Source: Phaeotremella fagi
Taxonomy: Eukaryota; Basidiomycota; Tremellomycetes; Tremellales; Phaeotremellaceae
DNA: 64,000 nt
Reading direction: 5' to 3'
Assembly: GCA_001599715.1 (NCBI GenBank)
Contig: BCHU01000007.1
Location: 1,245,586 to 1,309,585, forward strand
A program made the translations under genes and the position numbers. Below the pieces are notes generated by a model. That model was not told the origin of the DNA and did no database searches. It saw only the letters and a list, made by a program, of their open reading frames with translations. Shown here in pieces: positions 51,400-62,919 of the stretch; the stretch's first letter is position 1, and every line of letters begins with the position of its first letter.

Positions 51400-51986
51400 T
51401 TATTCTTCACTTCCCCCACCCTCCGTTTGATCTCCCTTGTTGTTATTCTCCTCCCCTTCCTTAGTGGCTGTTTCCTCCCCTCTCTTTTTTCGCTGGACCT
51501 CTTCAACACCGTTTGTACCATACACTCTGGAACAATAACTGAAATGTTGATCTGTAGCACTTCCTGCATAACCCCCAACAAGACCCTTGAACCGATCATC
51601 AGAAGCCTTGGGCCACCTAGTGAGACTCCAATCAATAATTCGGGCGGCAGATCTAAGGAGTTTTCTGTGGTTGGAGTGGTCCAGGCCCTGAATTTGCTTT
51701 CGCTTCCAACATTCTGGTTCTTTTTGTTGACTACCCTGCAGAAATGAAGGTATGCACCCCCCCCGGTAGGCATGGTGTAGATTTTGAGTTTGTGGTTATG
51801 AGATTGATGTTTGTAGTAAGAAATGAGTTCTGTGGAACTAGGTTCAACAAATCAAGAGTGTCAGTTGGTAAATTCAGTGGAATATGTGTGTATGTCCTTT
51901 TAATGAACTCACTCATGGTCATCAACTGTATGCTCAACTGACCACCCATCTCCTTGTAGTTTGCTTGATGAAGCCTCACCTGACAT
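51400..51986 (-). pseudogene. Small cluster protein, copy E (frameshifted)
   Basis: Exon 1 from ATG 51986: MSGEASSSKLQGDGWSVEHT, VDDH; phase-2 intron; exon 2: DSTELISYYKHQSHNHKLKI, YTMPTGGGAYLHFCRVVNKK, NQNVGSESKFRAWTTPTTEN. From here the reading consistent with copy D moves to another frame: RIIDWSLTRWPKASDDRFKG, LVGGYAGSATDQHFSYCSRV, YGTNGVEEVQRKKRG, with a stop at 51400. The break falls at the GAAAACTCC run near 51660, consistent with one lost A. The unshifted frame also stays open, to about 51345, so a different C-terminus may be made. Sequencing error is possible in a short A run. Confidence 0.55.
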
Positions 51987-52205
51987 AGTATATGTATATG
52001 TGATGTGATGTGATATCTGTTGTATGTAATTGAAAGTAAACGCGTATTGGAAAATAAGTTAAGGAAAAGATATATGTAAAGAACAACAAATGAAATTCAA
52101 AAACTGAACGATACATACAACGATTTGAAGCCTTCTTTGCTGTGGTCAAACAACCTTTGTATCGACATCCTGCATTTCATGACGTTGAAAGGAAACAATT
52201 TAAAG

Positions 52206-53046
52206 CCGTGTATATCCTAAAGAAGAAGCCAACATATCTATCTAGATTATTCTACGAGAACAATGGATGGATTGCTGGGGAATGCTTTTTCCAAAAACGG
52301 TGGAAAAGAATTGAAGAAGCTGGAGGGGTAGGACTGGGTGATCTCGTTCAGGATAGCTGTTTTGCCATGACTGTGAACGTTGATTCACACTTTATCGCGC
52401 CTGTCGGTCACGACTAGATGCATACTGTATAAAGCGGGACTACAAATGATTAGCAGTCGAACGAAGGATTGTACTTTTTGTCAAGGTTTCATTATTTAGC
52501 ACGTTGGACTGTGTATAGACGTGAAATATTGATAGCTATTGAAGTGAGCCAGATTGACAATCTTCAACAATTCGAACTACTCCCAGATGCTCCAGTGCCA
52601 AGTTCTACAAACAAGTAATGAAATGATTCCACTAGGCAGGAAACTACCTGACCCAGGGGGAAGCTTTATACAGTGTCTCCTTTCCTGTAGCCATGTTGGT
52701 GCTGTCAAACACAGAATACTGGTGCAGGACGAGTACCACTTCGCAGTCTTGCCGTATTGTACGTGGCCTACAGTAAGACCTGGCTGTAGATACTACGGCA
52801 CAGCTGTTAGATATAAACCCTAAGCACGATAAGCTAGCAAGTCTTGACTTTCGCCATACCCTAAGAACAGCAGACTCAGGAGGTATTCGGAAAGGAGCTC
52901 TAAATCATTCTGGACTCAGTGAAGCTTGCGTGCACTCTAGAACCTGAAAGACTCCCATCGAACAGTTGATTAATTGATACATGATACACATTACACTACA
53001 CGGTCCAATCATAAACCTTACATAAGATAACCCATTCCCCAAAACA
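52206..53046. other. Intergenic, no supported gene
   Basis: Follows the duplicated units. Frames at 52142-52417 and 52554-52823 (plus) lack splice signals, known motifs or paralogues; the first begins inside the duplicated promoter. Confidence 0.5.
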
Positions 53047-55434
53047 CTAATCTCTCATCCGCCTACCTCGACTCCTACTCCTCCCTCTACCGCCACCCCC
53101 AGAATCAACCCCCAACCGCCCTCTACCTTCCTCATCAACAACGTCAAGTTCACTAGCGAAACCAGACCAATTACCCATAGAATTACTATTACTATTAACA
53201 TTGTTATTATTGGTGTTCAAAGCATTAGGAGTTAAGATCATGTCATTGATCAATTGTCTCGAGTGACTACGCGAACGTGATCTCGCAGGTGACGTATCTG
53301 GTTTAAGTGGTAGATTAGCTGAAGTTGGGATTTGAATCAAGTGTGGTAGATTACGTGAAGTCGATCGTGACGAGGTCGGCTGTTGTTGATGTTGACTCGG
53401 ATGTTGTTGGATATCACTAGTTCGACGTTGATTCGATCTACCTCTAGTAACATTCTCTTCTGACTCAATCTGATTGTTATGGGGTTCAAACGAGAACACA
53501 CTCTGATGACCACCACGACCACTACTCCGACTTCTACTCGCTGATACAGACCTCGATCTAGATCCCAGAGGACTGTCATTCAAGATCGTATGATCCGAAT
53601 GACCCACAATACCATCCATCGCCAAGCCCCTTTCACCGGGATAAGTTGATCTATGGGGTTGAACCCCGTGTTCATCATGAGTGAAAGCCCTAGGTCGAGA
53701 TCTAGAATGATGGATAGAAGATGATGAATGAGAGTTGATAGATACCGGTTGAGCTTGTGAAGTCAAAGGATCTGCTGAGGTGACAGGACCAAAATCGAAT
53801 CCCTGATGAGGTCTACGATGTAAACTCTCATCTCTACGGGCTCTAGATCGACTTCTAGATTTTGAACGAGTCTTAACACTCCTCCAACCAGTTACCGCAT
53901 CGCAGCCAGAAATTTCGTTTATATCCCACCGAGAATCCATTTGAACATTCAAACAACCTCTTAGACATTCCAACCATTCCGAACCAAGATGATGGGGTTC
54001 ATCGTAAGTACCCCTTAAAATCTTCATCTGTAATCTTGGATCGAAAGCGTCCACAAACGGTAATTTGCCCGTAAGAAGGGCATGGAGGATGATACCCAGA
54101 GCCCAAATATCCTGTGCAAGTGACGGGTGGGCTGGGGGAGCTCGTAATAATTCTGGTGGTGCGTAGGGTAAAGAAGCCGATGGGAACGGTTGTGGTGGAA
54201 GATCAATCTCATCCTTTCGTAGATGGTGGGGATGAGGTAAAGTAGCGTGTCGATGTAATGAACTACTTGTCGTTGGGAATGGTGAAGAATGTCTTGGTCT
54301 GTTATGTAAATGCGATGGTGTCTTTGGTATCAAACTTGGAGGAACTGTGACAACCAAATCTCCTTCACCGGATTTAGTCACCGTCTGAGCCATACCGAAA
54401 TCACCAACCATGACATGACCTTTGGTGTCCACCAAGAAATTATCCAATTTCAAATCACCATGTAACATCCCACCATTAAAACCATTAAACCCCACATGTA
54501 AAGCCGAGACAGCATTAACCACACCCGGAAACCATTTCCTAGCTGTGTTCTCTGAACCACCTTCACGTCGTAAAACATCTAAAAGCGAACCTCCAGGTAA
54601 GAAAGGTGTGATTAAGAAAGTAGCATAATCAGTCCGATACATTTCAAGTAATGGTAGCAGAGATTGATGTTTCGGTAACGAATTCCAAATTCTGATTTCA
54701 TCTTCGAACCGTTCCAATGAACCTGATCTATCAGATAAATCATCCCTCTTGACGATTTTACAAGCGAAAATTTCTCCTGTCCTAATATGGATAGCCTGTC
54801 TAACAGTAGAGAATCCACCTCGACCAAGTATTTTACCTAAAGTGTAATCGAGTATAACAGCTCCTTGAGCGTCAGGAGCGATTTTTGAAATAACCGAAGA
54901 ATTGTTGTTTGGTTTCAACGAAGTTTGGGAGGAGAAATGTGAGAGGAAAGCTGAAGCTGGTGAGAAGGCTCCTGAAGACAAAGTGGATTCGGAGGGTGAG
55001 GGTGGACCTGAGGGTCCTGGATCTGACATGAACGAGAAGGAGGTAGTGAGTTGGGGAGGTGGACTTGCATGATGCGAGAATAACGGATGTCTGGATGCTG
55101 CAGGTGGTGTATAATTTGGATTCGACGGACCAGCTGGAGTTGGAGCAGCTAAATCTGACCCAGCAGCCGAAAAACTTGAAAGCGTAGCGAACTTCTTACT
55201 GGGATTCTTGAGACTAGCTGATTTCCTGAGAGACACATAACCAGGTTCATCAGCTTCTATAAAGACATCGTCATCGTTGTTGGAGGTGAATTGGTTGTGA
55301 TTGTTGATGTTGGTGATAGAAGCATCTCCGTAACTTGCTGATCGTTGTGAATGATTATTATGGAGTCTAGCAAAGAAATTTGAAGCTGGAGTAGATGATG
55401 TGTTGTTTACTGCTGATGTTGATGCATGTAGCAT
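53047..55434 (-). CDS. Ser/Thr protein kinase with RS-rich C-terminus
   Basis: Single exon, 795 residues. Residues 1-190 are Ser/Pro/Asn-rich and disordered. The kinase domain (about 197-510) has the Gly loop GRGGFSTVR, the lysine in FACKIVKRDD, a catalytic loop written HGDLKLDNFLV (HGD, not HRD), DFGMAQ, APPELL and DIWALGIILHALLTGKLPF. A His/Ser/Pro-rich insert of about 60 residues sits between DFG and APPE, in the activation segment. The C-terminus is low complexity with many SRSRS dipeptides and ends GRSRSRGRRMRD, like an SR-protein kinase substrate tail. By motifs it is CAMK-like; no orthologue was named with confidence. A short upstream non-coding exon is likely. Confidence 0.85.
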   Translation of the reverse strand: MLHASTSAVNNTSSTPASNFFARLHNNHSQRSASYGDASITNINNHNQFTSNNDDDVFIEADEPGYVSLRKSASLKNPSKKFATLSSFSAAGSDLAAPTPAGPSNPNYTPPAASRHPLFSHHASPPPQLTTSFSFMSDPGPSGPPSPSESTLSSGAFSPASAFLSHFSSQTSLKPNNNSSVISKIAPDAQGAVILDYTLGKILGRGGFSTVRQAIHIRTGEIFACKIVKRDDLSDRSGSLERFEDEIRIWNSLPKHQSLLPLLEMYRTDYATFLITPFLPGGSLLDVLRREGGSENTARKWFPGVVNAVSALHVGFNGFNGGMLHGDLKLDNFLVDTKGHVMVGDFGMAQTVTKSGEGDLVVTVPPSLIPKTPSHLHNRPRHSSPFPTTSSSLHRHATLPHPHHLRKDEIDLPPQPFPSASLPYAPPELLRAPPAHPSLAQDIWALGIILHALLTGKLPFVDAFDPRLQMKILRGTYDEPHHLGSEWLECLRGCLNVQMDSRWDINEISGCDAVTGWRSVKTRSKSRSRSRARRDESLHRRPHQGFDFGPVTSADPLTSQAQPVSINSHSSSSIHHSRSRPRAFTHDEHGVQPHRSTYPGERGLAMDGIVGHSDHTILNDSPLGSRSRSVSASRSRSSGRGGHQSVFSFEPHNNQIESEENVTRGRSNQRRTSDIQQHPSQHQQQPTSSRSTSRNLPHLIQIPTSANLPLKPDTSPARSRSRSHSRQLINDMILTPNALNTNNNNVNSNSNSMGNWSGFASELDVVDEEGRGRLGVDSGGGGRGRSRSRGRRMRD

Positions 55435-55811
55435 CCTGGAGGTAAGGCGATGTTAGATGAGAATTGAGGAGTCCATGTGGATGATTTGAAGGATGACTTA
55501 CACAACGTGACACTAATTTATTGCTTGATTGATGAAAGAGTTGGAGAGAGACGAGTTAGGCAAAAGAGGTGAATGTAGTGTACTATTAATGTATGATATT
55601 ATAAATGAATATGAGATAAAAGTAAGAGGAGATGAAGAAGAAATGGAGATGACAAGAATGTTTTCTTTCTCTTTTCTGTTCGGGTTACTCTAATACCGAC
55701 AACAACGGAGAGCCCATGGGGAAGGTGGGAGGGTGGCAAGTACAATTACAGTCATTATACAACATAACATATCAACATCCAACTATAGTGCATAGCATCA
55801 GATCATAACAG
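55435..55811. other. Promoter of the kinase gene and 3' end of the BRCT/Myb gene
   Basis: Contains A/G-rich sequence (AGATGAAGAAGAAATGGAGATGACAAG near 55630, in plus orientation). No gene. Confidence 0.45.
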
Positions 55812-58800
55812 TCATCCCTCTAGCATCTCCATAACTTCACCCTCATCATCAACCCTCCCAATCCCCTTCTTATCCCTAATCTCCCCCTCCTCAACCCCAA
55901 TCTCCTTATAACCCTCCTCTTCTTCATCAATTTTCCTATCCACATCAATAACCTCCCCCAATTCAATCTTCTTCATCATATTAAAATCTTTCAGATCCTG
56001 TTCCTCCTTTATAATCAGACGAGCGTCACCGTTACGAATTGGGTAATTGGATGCTACGAATTGAGCTATTTCCTGTTCCTCTTCCGCAGTGTAAGGCGAT
56101 CGACCGCGTCGTCCTTTATGTTTAGTAGATTTGATAGTTGATGGTCCAGCTTGATCTTCAGTTCCGATTTCTTCCTTGATCGTCAATTCCATGTCAGACT
56201 CCAATTCCTCAATTTCCTCATCTCCAAAAGAATCATCATTCCCCGAGACATCAGAATCAACCTCATCAACCATCCTATCAATCTTGATTTCACGGACCAA
56301 TCGATCGATTCGATCTCTGTTATTATCATAATGATCGGCGTAGCCCTCGGTGTCCATACGATGTTCGATACCCTTTAGAAAGATGATCAGTAAACAAGTT
56401 ATGATCGAAATAACGAAAAAAATGAAAGTGATTCACCTCAAGATTGAAAATTTTCCATTGATCACGAGTCATTGGATTTGGATGTTCAACCAAGAATTTA
56501 GCCATTTCGTTTTCCAAATGATGACAATCCGAATCGGAATGGGAGTTGGAATTGTAATGGGAATCGCTTCTTGAATCAATGTCTTTAATATAACCATCAA
56601 TAAGAACACGTTGGGCCGCATATTGCTGGCAGAGTCCAGAAGCAGTTCTTCCCAGCTAAGTGTAGTTACAATTCGTCAGTGGCACTCGCAAAACAAGAAC
56701 ACGGGAGACTGACTGTATCCGATAAACCCTCCCAATCGTTTGGTTTGTTGATTCGAGTCCCCATCGGTCTTCGCGAGATGACGTATCGTGCCATGGCCTT
56801 GTACTCTTCGTCACTGTATTTTTGTCTCCATCGTGTTGTGCCTCGTGGTTGCGATGATAACCTCGACTGAAAAGTCGAAGATTCAGAACGAGCGTTTCGC
56901 GATGTACCCTCTTGGTACTGAACAGAAGTTGAAACGCTTCTCCTTTTCCCCTTTGAGCCCGAAGCATCCTTCGCCATATCAACTTGATCATCGAAATCAC
57001 TTCTTGATCTTCTATACGTAGGAGAAACATGTTTATATGTACCGATTCTCAACTCCTTAGCTAAAGCATCAATAGCACTTTTTCTAAACCTATAACGTGA
57101 AACAGCAGCTATACACGCTGCTTTCTGAGCTTTGGTCCTTGGTACATCCGGATCAATGAATTCAGGTTCGGGACCATCGGAATCGATACGATAGTCATCC
57201 CAATCACTACCCCTTGCTGTAGTTTTCTTGGGTAGACGTTGATTGACATATCTCGCTAAATTTAATTCGTAATCCTCTGACCATTCGTGTTCACCGTTGT
57301 AAGCGTTGAAGGGATATCGGATATGTTCAGCGTGTTGATCGATCTTATCTGGATATGTGTGGTAGTGGTATGAGTATCCTGCAGCTGTTCGTCCACCCTA
57401 CATTATCAAGTCAATTATCTATCACCCTGACACACACAAATATTCTAAATGCAACTCACCATTCCATTGAAATGTTGCCAATCTGATTTAGAAACTTCAT
57501 CGGGCCATCTAGCCACGACAACTTGAGCCATTTCCATTTCTTCTTCCACACTGTAATATGCAGGTTTACTCCGCGGATGCGAATGAGAAGTAGAATCGAC
57601 ACTCAAAGGCGTAGTAAAACGAGTCTTGGAGGGTTCAGCGACTTTCGATGTTAAAGAACATCCAACAAAATCCGCTACAAGTATATCAATCCGACTTTTA
57701 TAGACTCTGTAATGCTCCGCATATGCTGCAAAAGAGACATCCCTCTGTGGTGTTCATTAATAACCCCTCAAAGAACGGGAACGCCAATTGGAAATGGCTT
57801 ACTTTACCAACAAATTCCTTCCAGTTGGAATACTTCACTTCATTTGGCCAGTGACTGGCGATGAATTTGGCCATTTCCGCTTCTTCTTCTTCAGGGTATG
57901 AAATTTTATTGCTTGGTCTCGTGGAGGACGGTCCAGCTTGATTTTCACTATCTAGCATCATATTGATATCTTGATGAACATCGTTCCGATTAAACGATCC
58001 AGTTTCCAATTCACATTTTACTTCTACCTTAGAATTAGACTGTATGAGATTCGTCACCAAATCGTCAATACGAGGTTTGAAAACTTTATAATGCCAAGCA
58101 TAACCTGTAGTAGGTCTTCCGAACTGACAAAAAAGAAAAGAGAAGAAAGTCGGTCCAATCAATTCGCGAAAATGTCCAACTGAAGTAAACTACTTACTGA
58201 ACCACTAAATTCCGACCACGCCGAATCAGTGGGGATATTTGGCCAAAAAGCCAAAACAAATCTAGCCATCTCCTCTTCTTCCTCTGCACTATAGAAATTA
58301 CTTCTGGATTGCTTAGACGGAAGAGGTGAAGTCGATCCCAACGATGGTGTTCTTTGTCTTTTACGGTTAGCGAAGCGAGCGAAACGACCGCGTTTCTTGT
58401 TCCAGTCCCAGTACAGATCTTCCCATTGAGTCTGCTTAAGTCCGTAATCATGCTATCAAAGATTCATATCAGTTTGATAACACGTTTATATCATATTGAT
58501 AGAACTCACCTCTTCAGACATGAACCAAGCCATTTGTTTGACATCCGCATTGAAATCTTCTGGATTATCTCGAACGATGAAATCATGAGCACCTTCCAGT
58601 ATATCCGCCAATTTTTCAGTATCAGCTTCAGAATGATCTGAAAGTGACGTCAAATCGTCCTCCTCGTCGTCAACTACGAAATCGTCTAATGCATATCCCC
58701 CTCCCACCTCATTATTGGGTTCACGTTGTTTACCCTTTCCTGACGATAGAGGGGGTTTACCGCCAGGTAAGTAAAAATCCTTTTCAGGTAATCGACGTCC

Positions 58801-60217
58801 TTGTTCCAATGATTGGATTATCCAGAGTGTTTTTACGAACAGTATCCCTTCTCCTGAATGACTTTTGATGATTCCGTCCCATACTTTTGGTTCGTATTTA
58901 TGAACACAGACGTGCGTCGCTTCTTCGTATGTTGGAGTGATCTTCCCACCAGCAGACTGATCGATCATCTCAGTTGATTTCATCGGAATTTGGGAGGTAA
59001 GTTTTTACTTACGATGATCATTTGGAGACGCTGTAACCTATTCGGCATTGATAGATCTATCCAAAGACTGGTGTCACTTAGAAAACGTTCATCCTTGGGT
59101 TGTCTGGGAGGAGCTGCGGGTTTGGGATTGGCTTGTTGAGAACTGGCCTTTTCAGGAGCGGGGACTTGTTTAGAGCTCCCAGCAATAACCTCTTCGGTTA
59201 TTGGTTTGGAAGGAGTTGAGTTCAGACGGCGTACTCCATCACCTTTGGTGATTGGGGTTCGAGCTTCGGTATTGTTAATTTTGGTTTTCAGCGGACGTTC
59301 TTCACTTGGATCTCTTTCCGCTTCTTTGATTGGAGTGGACAAGATTTTAGGAATTGAAATTCGTGTCGTTCTGGATTGAGAAGTTTGAACTTGAGTGACT
59401 TCGAAGTCATTATCGTCATCGTCGCTCGAAATCATGATAGCGTCTTCGACTCCATGACCGTTGGAAGCTCGCGAAGCCTCCATTGACGACTGTGAGATGT
59501 CGTTGGCTAGTGAATTTGTTATTTTTTCTGGAGACTCAAGTTCCACTTCAACATCTTCATCAGAATCGTTGGACGACGAATGTGTTGAAGGAAGGGTAGA
59601 AAGTTGTTGTTGGAAAGACGTTGTATTCGTTGCGGTAGAATGATCACTTTCATGCCCAGTAGAAATACTTGATCGAATTAATGTAGTAGGTGGTCTAAAA
59701 AGTGAATCAGATCTGGACTCAGTTCATGAAACTCTTACCCTCCAGCTCTAAATCCACCCCAATTATCAGAATCACCTAAAAATTGACCTGCATTTATACA
59801 AGCATCAATCCAATCTTTCTTCAGTATAACCTTCTTAGTCCATTGATCATGTATCTGAGCAGATTTCTGAATGAACCTTTGATCTGTTCGCGATAACCAC
59901 AGAGGATGACAGTATTGATCAAATACTTTTATACTTTTAGGAGAGAGGATCAATAAATTTGTTGTTGGTTCTTCATGATAAGGTGAGATGGTAGCTCCTT
60001 CTTTCTGTGGTCAGGGGGTTAGTGATCGATTGAAGGGGGTTATATTTTGATCACCTACCTCTAGACTACGTATTATATCCATTCTTGAAGGTAAGGAAGT
60101 GTCTACCCATATCTCGAGTGACTCATCAGTGGTAGGATCGATGAAGATACCGTTCCCAGCGCGAGATTTTGAAGAACCACCTTGGGGATAGAAGGTTTGG
60201 TACTCTTTCCGTGGCAT
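55812..60217 (-). CDS. BRCT-BRCT-multi-Myb-like repeat protein (Rap1-like layout)
   Basis: Built from about 13 exons, roughly 1,200 residues. Start ATG 60217 (MPRKEYQTFYPQGGSS); stop at 55812. The N-terminal BRCT-like module (about 60150-59740) reads LEIWVDTSLPSRMDIIRSLE / KEGATISPYHEEPTTN and VILKKDWIDACINAGQFL. An acidic, SDDDD-containing linker follows. A second BRCT-like module (about 59095-58770) reads SLWIDLSMPNRLQRLQMII / SAGGKITPTYEEATH and LFVKTLWIIQSLEQGRRLP. Then come seven to eight Myb/Rap1-like units with the pattern (Y)S-x-E-E-x-E-M-A-x-F-V ... W-x-x-F ... G-R-T-x-x-G-Y-x-x-H-Y ... I-D. BRCT plus Myb is the layout of Rap1, a telomere and chromatin protein, so a DNA-binding nuclear role is inferred. 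No RCT-like C-terminus was found. It is divergent from RPT1. Confidence 0.7.
56010..58640 (-). repeat. Array of intron-bearing Myb-like modules
   Basis: Units in protein order, plus-strand positions: R0 58640-58370 (diverged), R1 58310-58050, R2 57915-57660, R3 57570-57330, R4 57300-57060 (no intron, diverged), R5 56830-56590, R6 56530-56290, R7 56105-56010 (first half only). In R0, R1, R2, R3, R5 and R6 an intron of about 55-70 nt in phase 0 falls at the same place, between the W-x-x-F half and the G-R-T-x-x-G-Y half. Confidence 0.75.
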
Positions 60218-60601
60218 GGTGGGGTGGAGTGGGTTATCGGGTGTCGTTATGAGGATTAGCAGGGGAGTACCATGATACAGATATAGATGTGGATAGCAAG
60301 AGAAATACTATGGTGAGGAGGAGTTGATCAGTGAACCAACCATGCAGATTGAAGGTGGAATTTGAAGGGGAGTGGAGCCCCATCCTGGCTTTAATTACCA
60401 TAAAAGGTAGTAAAATACCCCACGGAGATATGTCGATCTCCACTTTACACGCGTTGTCATCGTTAATCATCTCTCCATTTTCAGCTTCACTTTGTTTTTT
60501 CTTTTCTTTACTTTACAATCCATTTTCATCTTATACTCATAGACCAAATAGAAACTGGACAACAAAGACGACATCTGACCATTTAGATCCATTAATTCAG
60601 A
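60218..60601. promoter_or_regulatory. Divergent promoter, BRCT/Myb gene and RPT1
   Basis: 384 bp between two ATGs pointing apart. A pyrimidine-rich TTCACTTTG TTTTTTCTTTTCTTTAC stretch lies at about 60484-60513, before RPT1. No PACE-like proteasome element (GGTGGCAAA) was found. Confidence 0.5.
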
Positions 60602-62577
<1,976 letters not shown>

Positions 62578-62919
62578 TTTGGTGTCCGTTTGGGTGATGA
62601 TAATATGTATAAAATCAGTTGGATCGTTGGCTTTGGGACGGACTCGTTTTGGTCTTTGTTAAGTCTTGTTTGCGTATCTTCTGTCGATTCTCCGCTAAGT
62701 GGCCCAGACCGGTGCCCTAAAAGAAGAATTCTAGCTGTGTCTTACATGCCAAGAGGTTCTGCTAATGCTTATACAGGCCTGAGGTACTGCCCCGTGAATG
62801 AAAAATTCGTATCTCATTGTGGAAGGTACTTGTCAAGGTCATGCCAATAAAATACATTTCAATCAATTTGTTCGCTGATGAAAATCCAATTTAATACAGC
62901 CACCATACTGTTCAAACAA
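62578..62919. other. Convergent intergenic region, no gene
   Basis: Lies between RPT1 and the terminal orphan. A plus frame at 62590-62850 has no supporting features. Confidence 0.45.

Larger units (their letters stand above)
50391..52205. repeat. Tandem duplication of about 905 bp (copies D and E)
   Basis: Two direct, adjacent units of about 905 bp, roughly 50391-51296 and 51297-52205. Each holds a gene with promoter and 3' flank. Shared blocks include GAAAGTGGCA at the unit start, ACTTCCACCAAACTACTAT, YYKHQSH codons, the exon-1 TCATCAAGCAAACTAC block and GAAGCCTTCTTTGCT with CCTTTGTATC upstream of the ATG. Similarity covers non-coding parts, so the duplication is recent. Confidence 0.8.

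Noticed and set aside
52142..52823. Two plus-strand open frames after the small-gene cluster
   Set aside because: The first starts inside the duplicated promoter; neither has paralogues, splice signals or motifs.
53337..54628. Several antisense and shifted open frames within the kinase gene
   Set aside because: They mirror the low-complexity coding sequence of the kinase and have no independent support.
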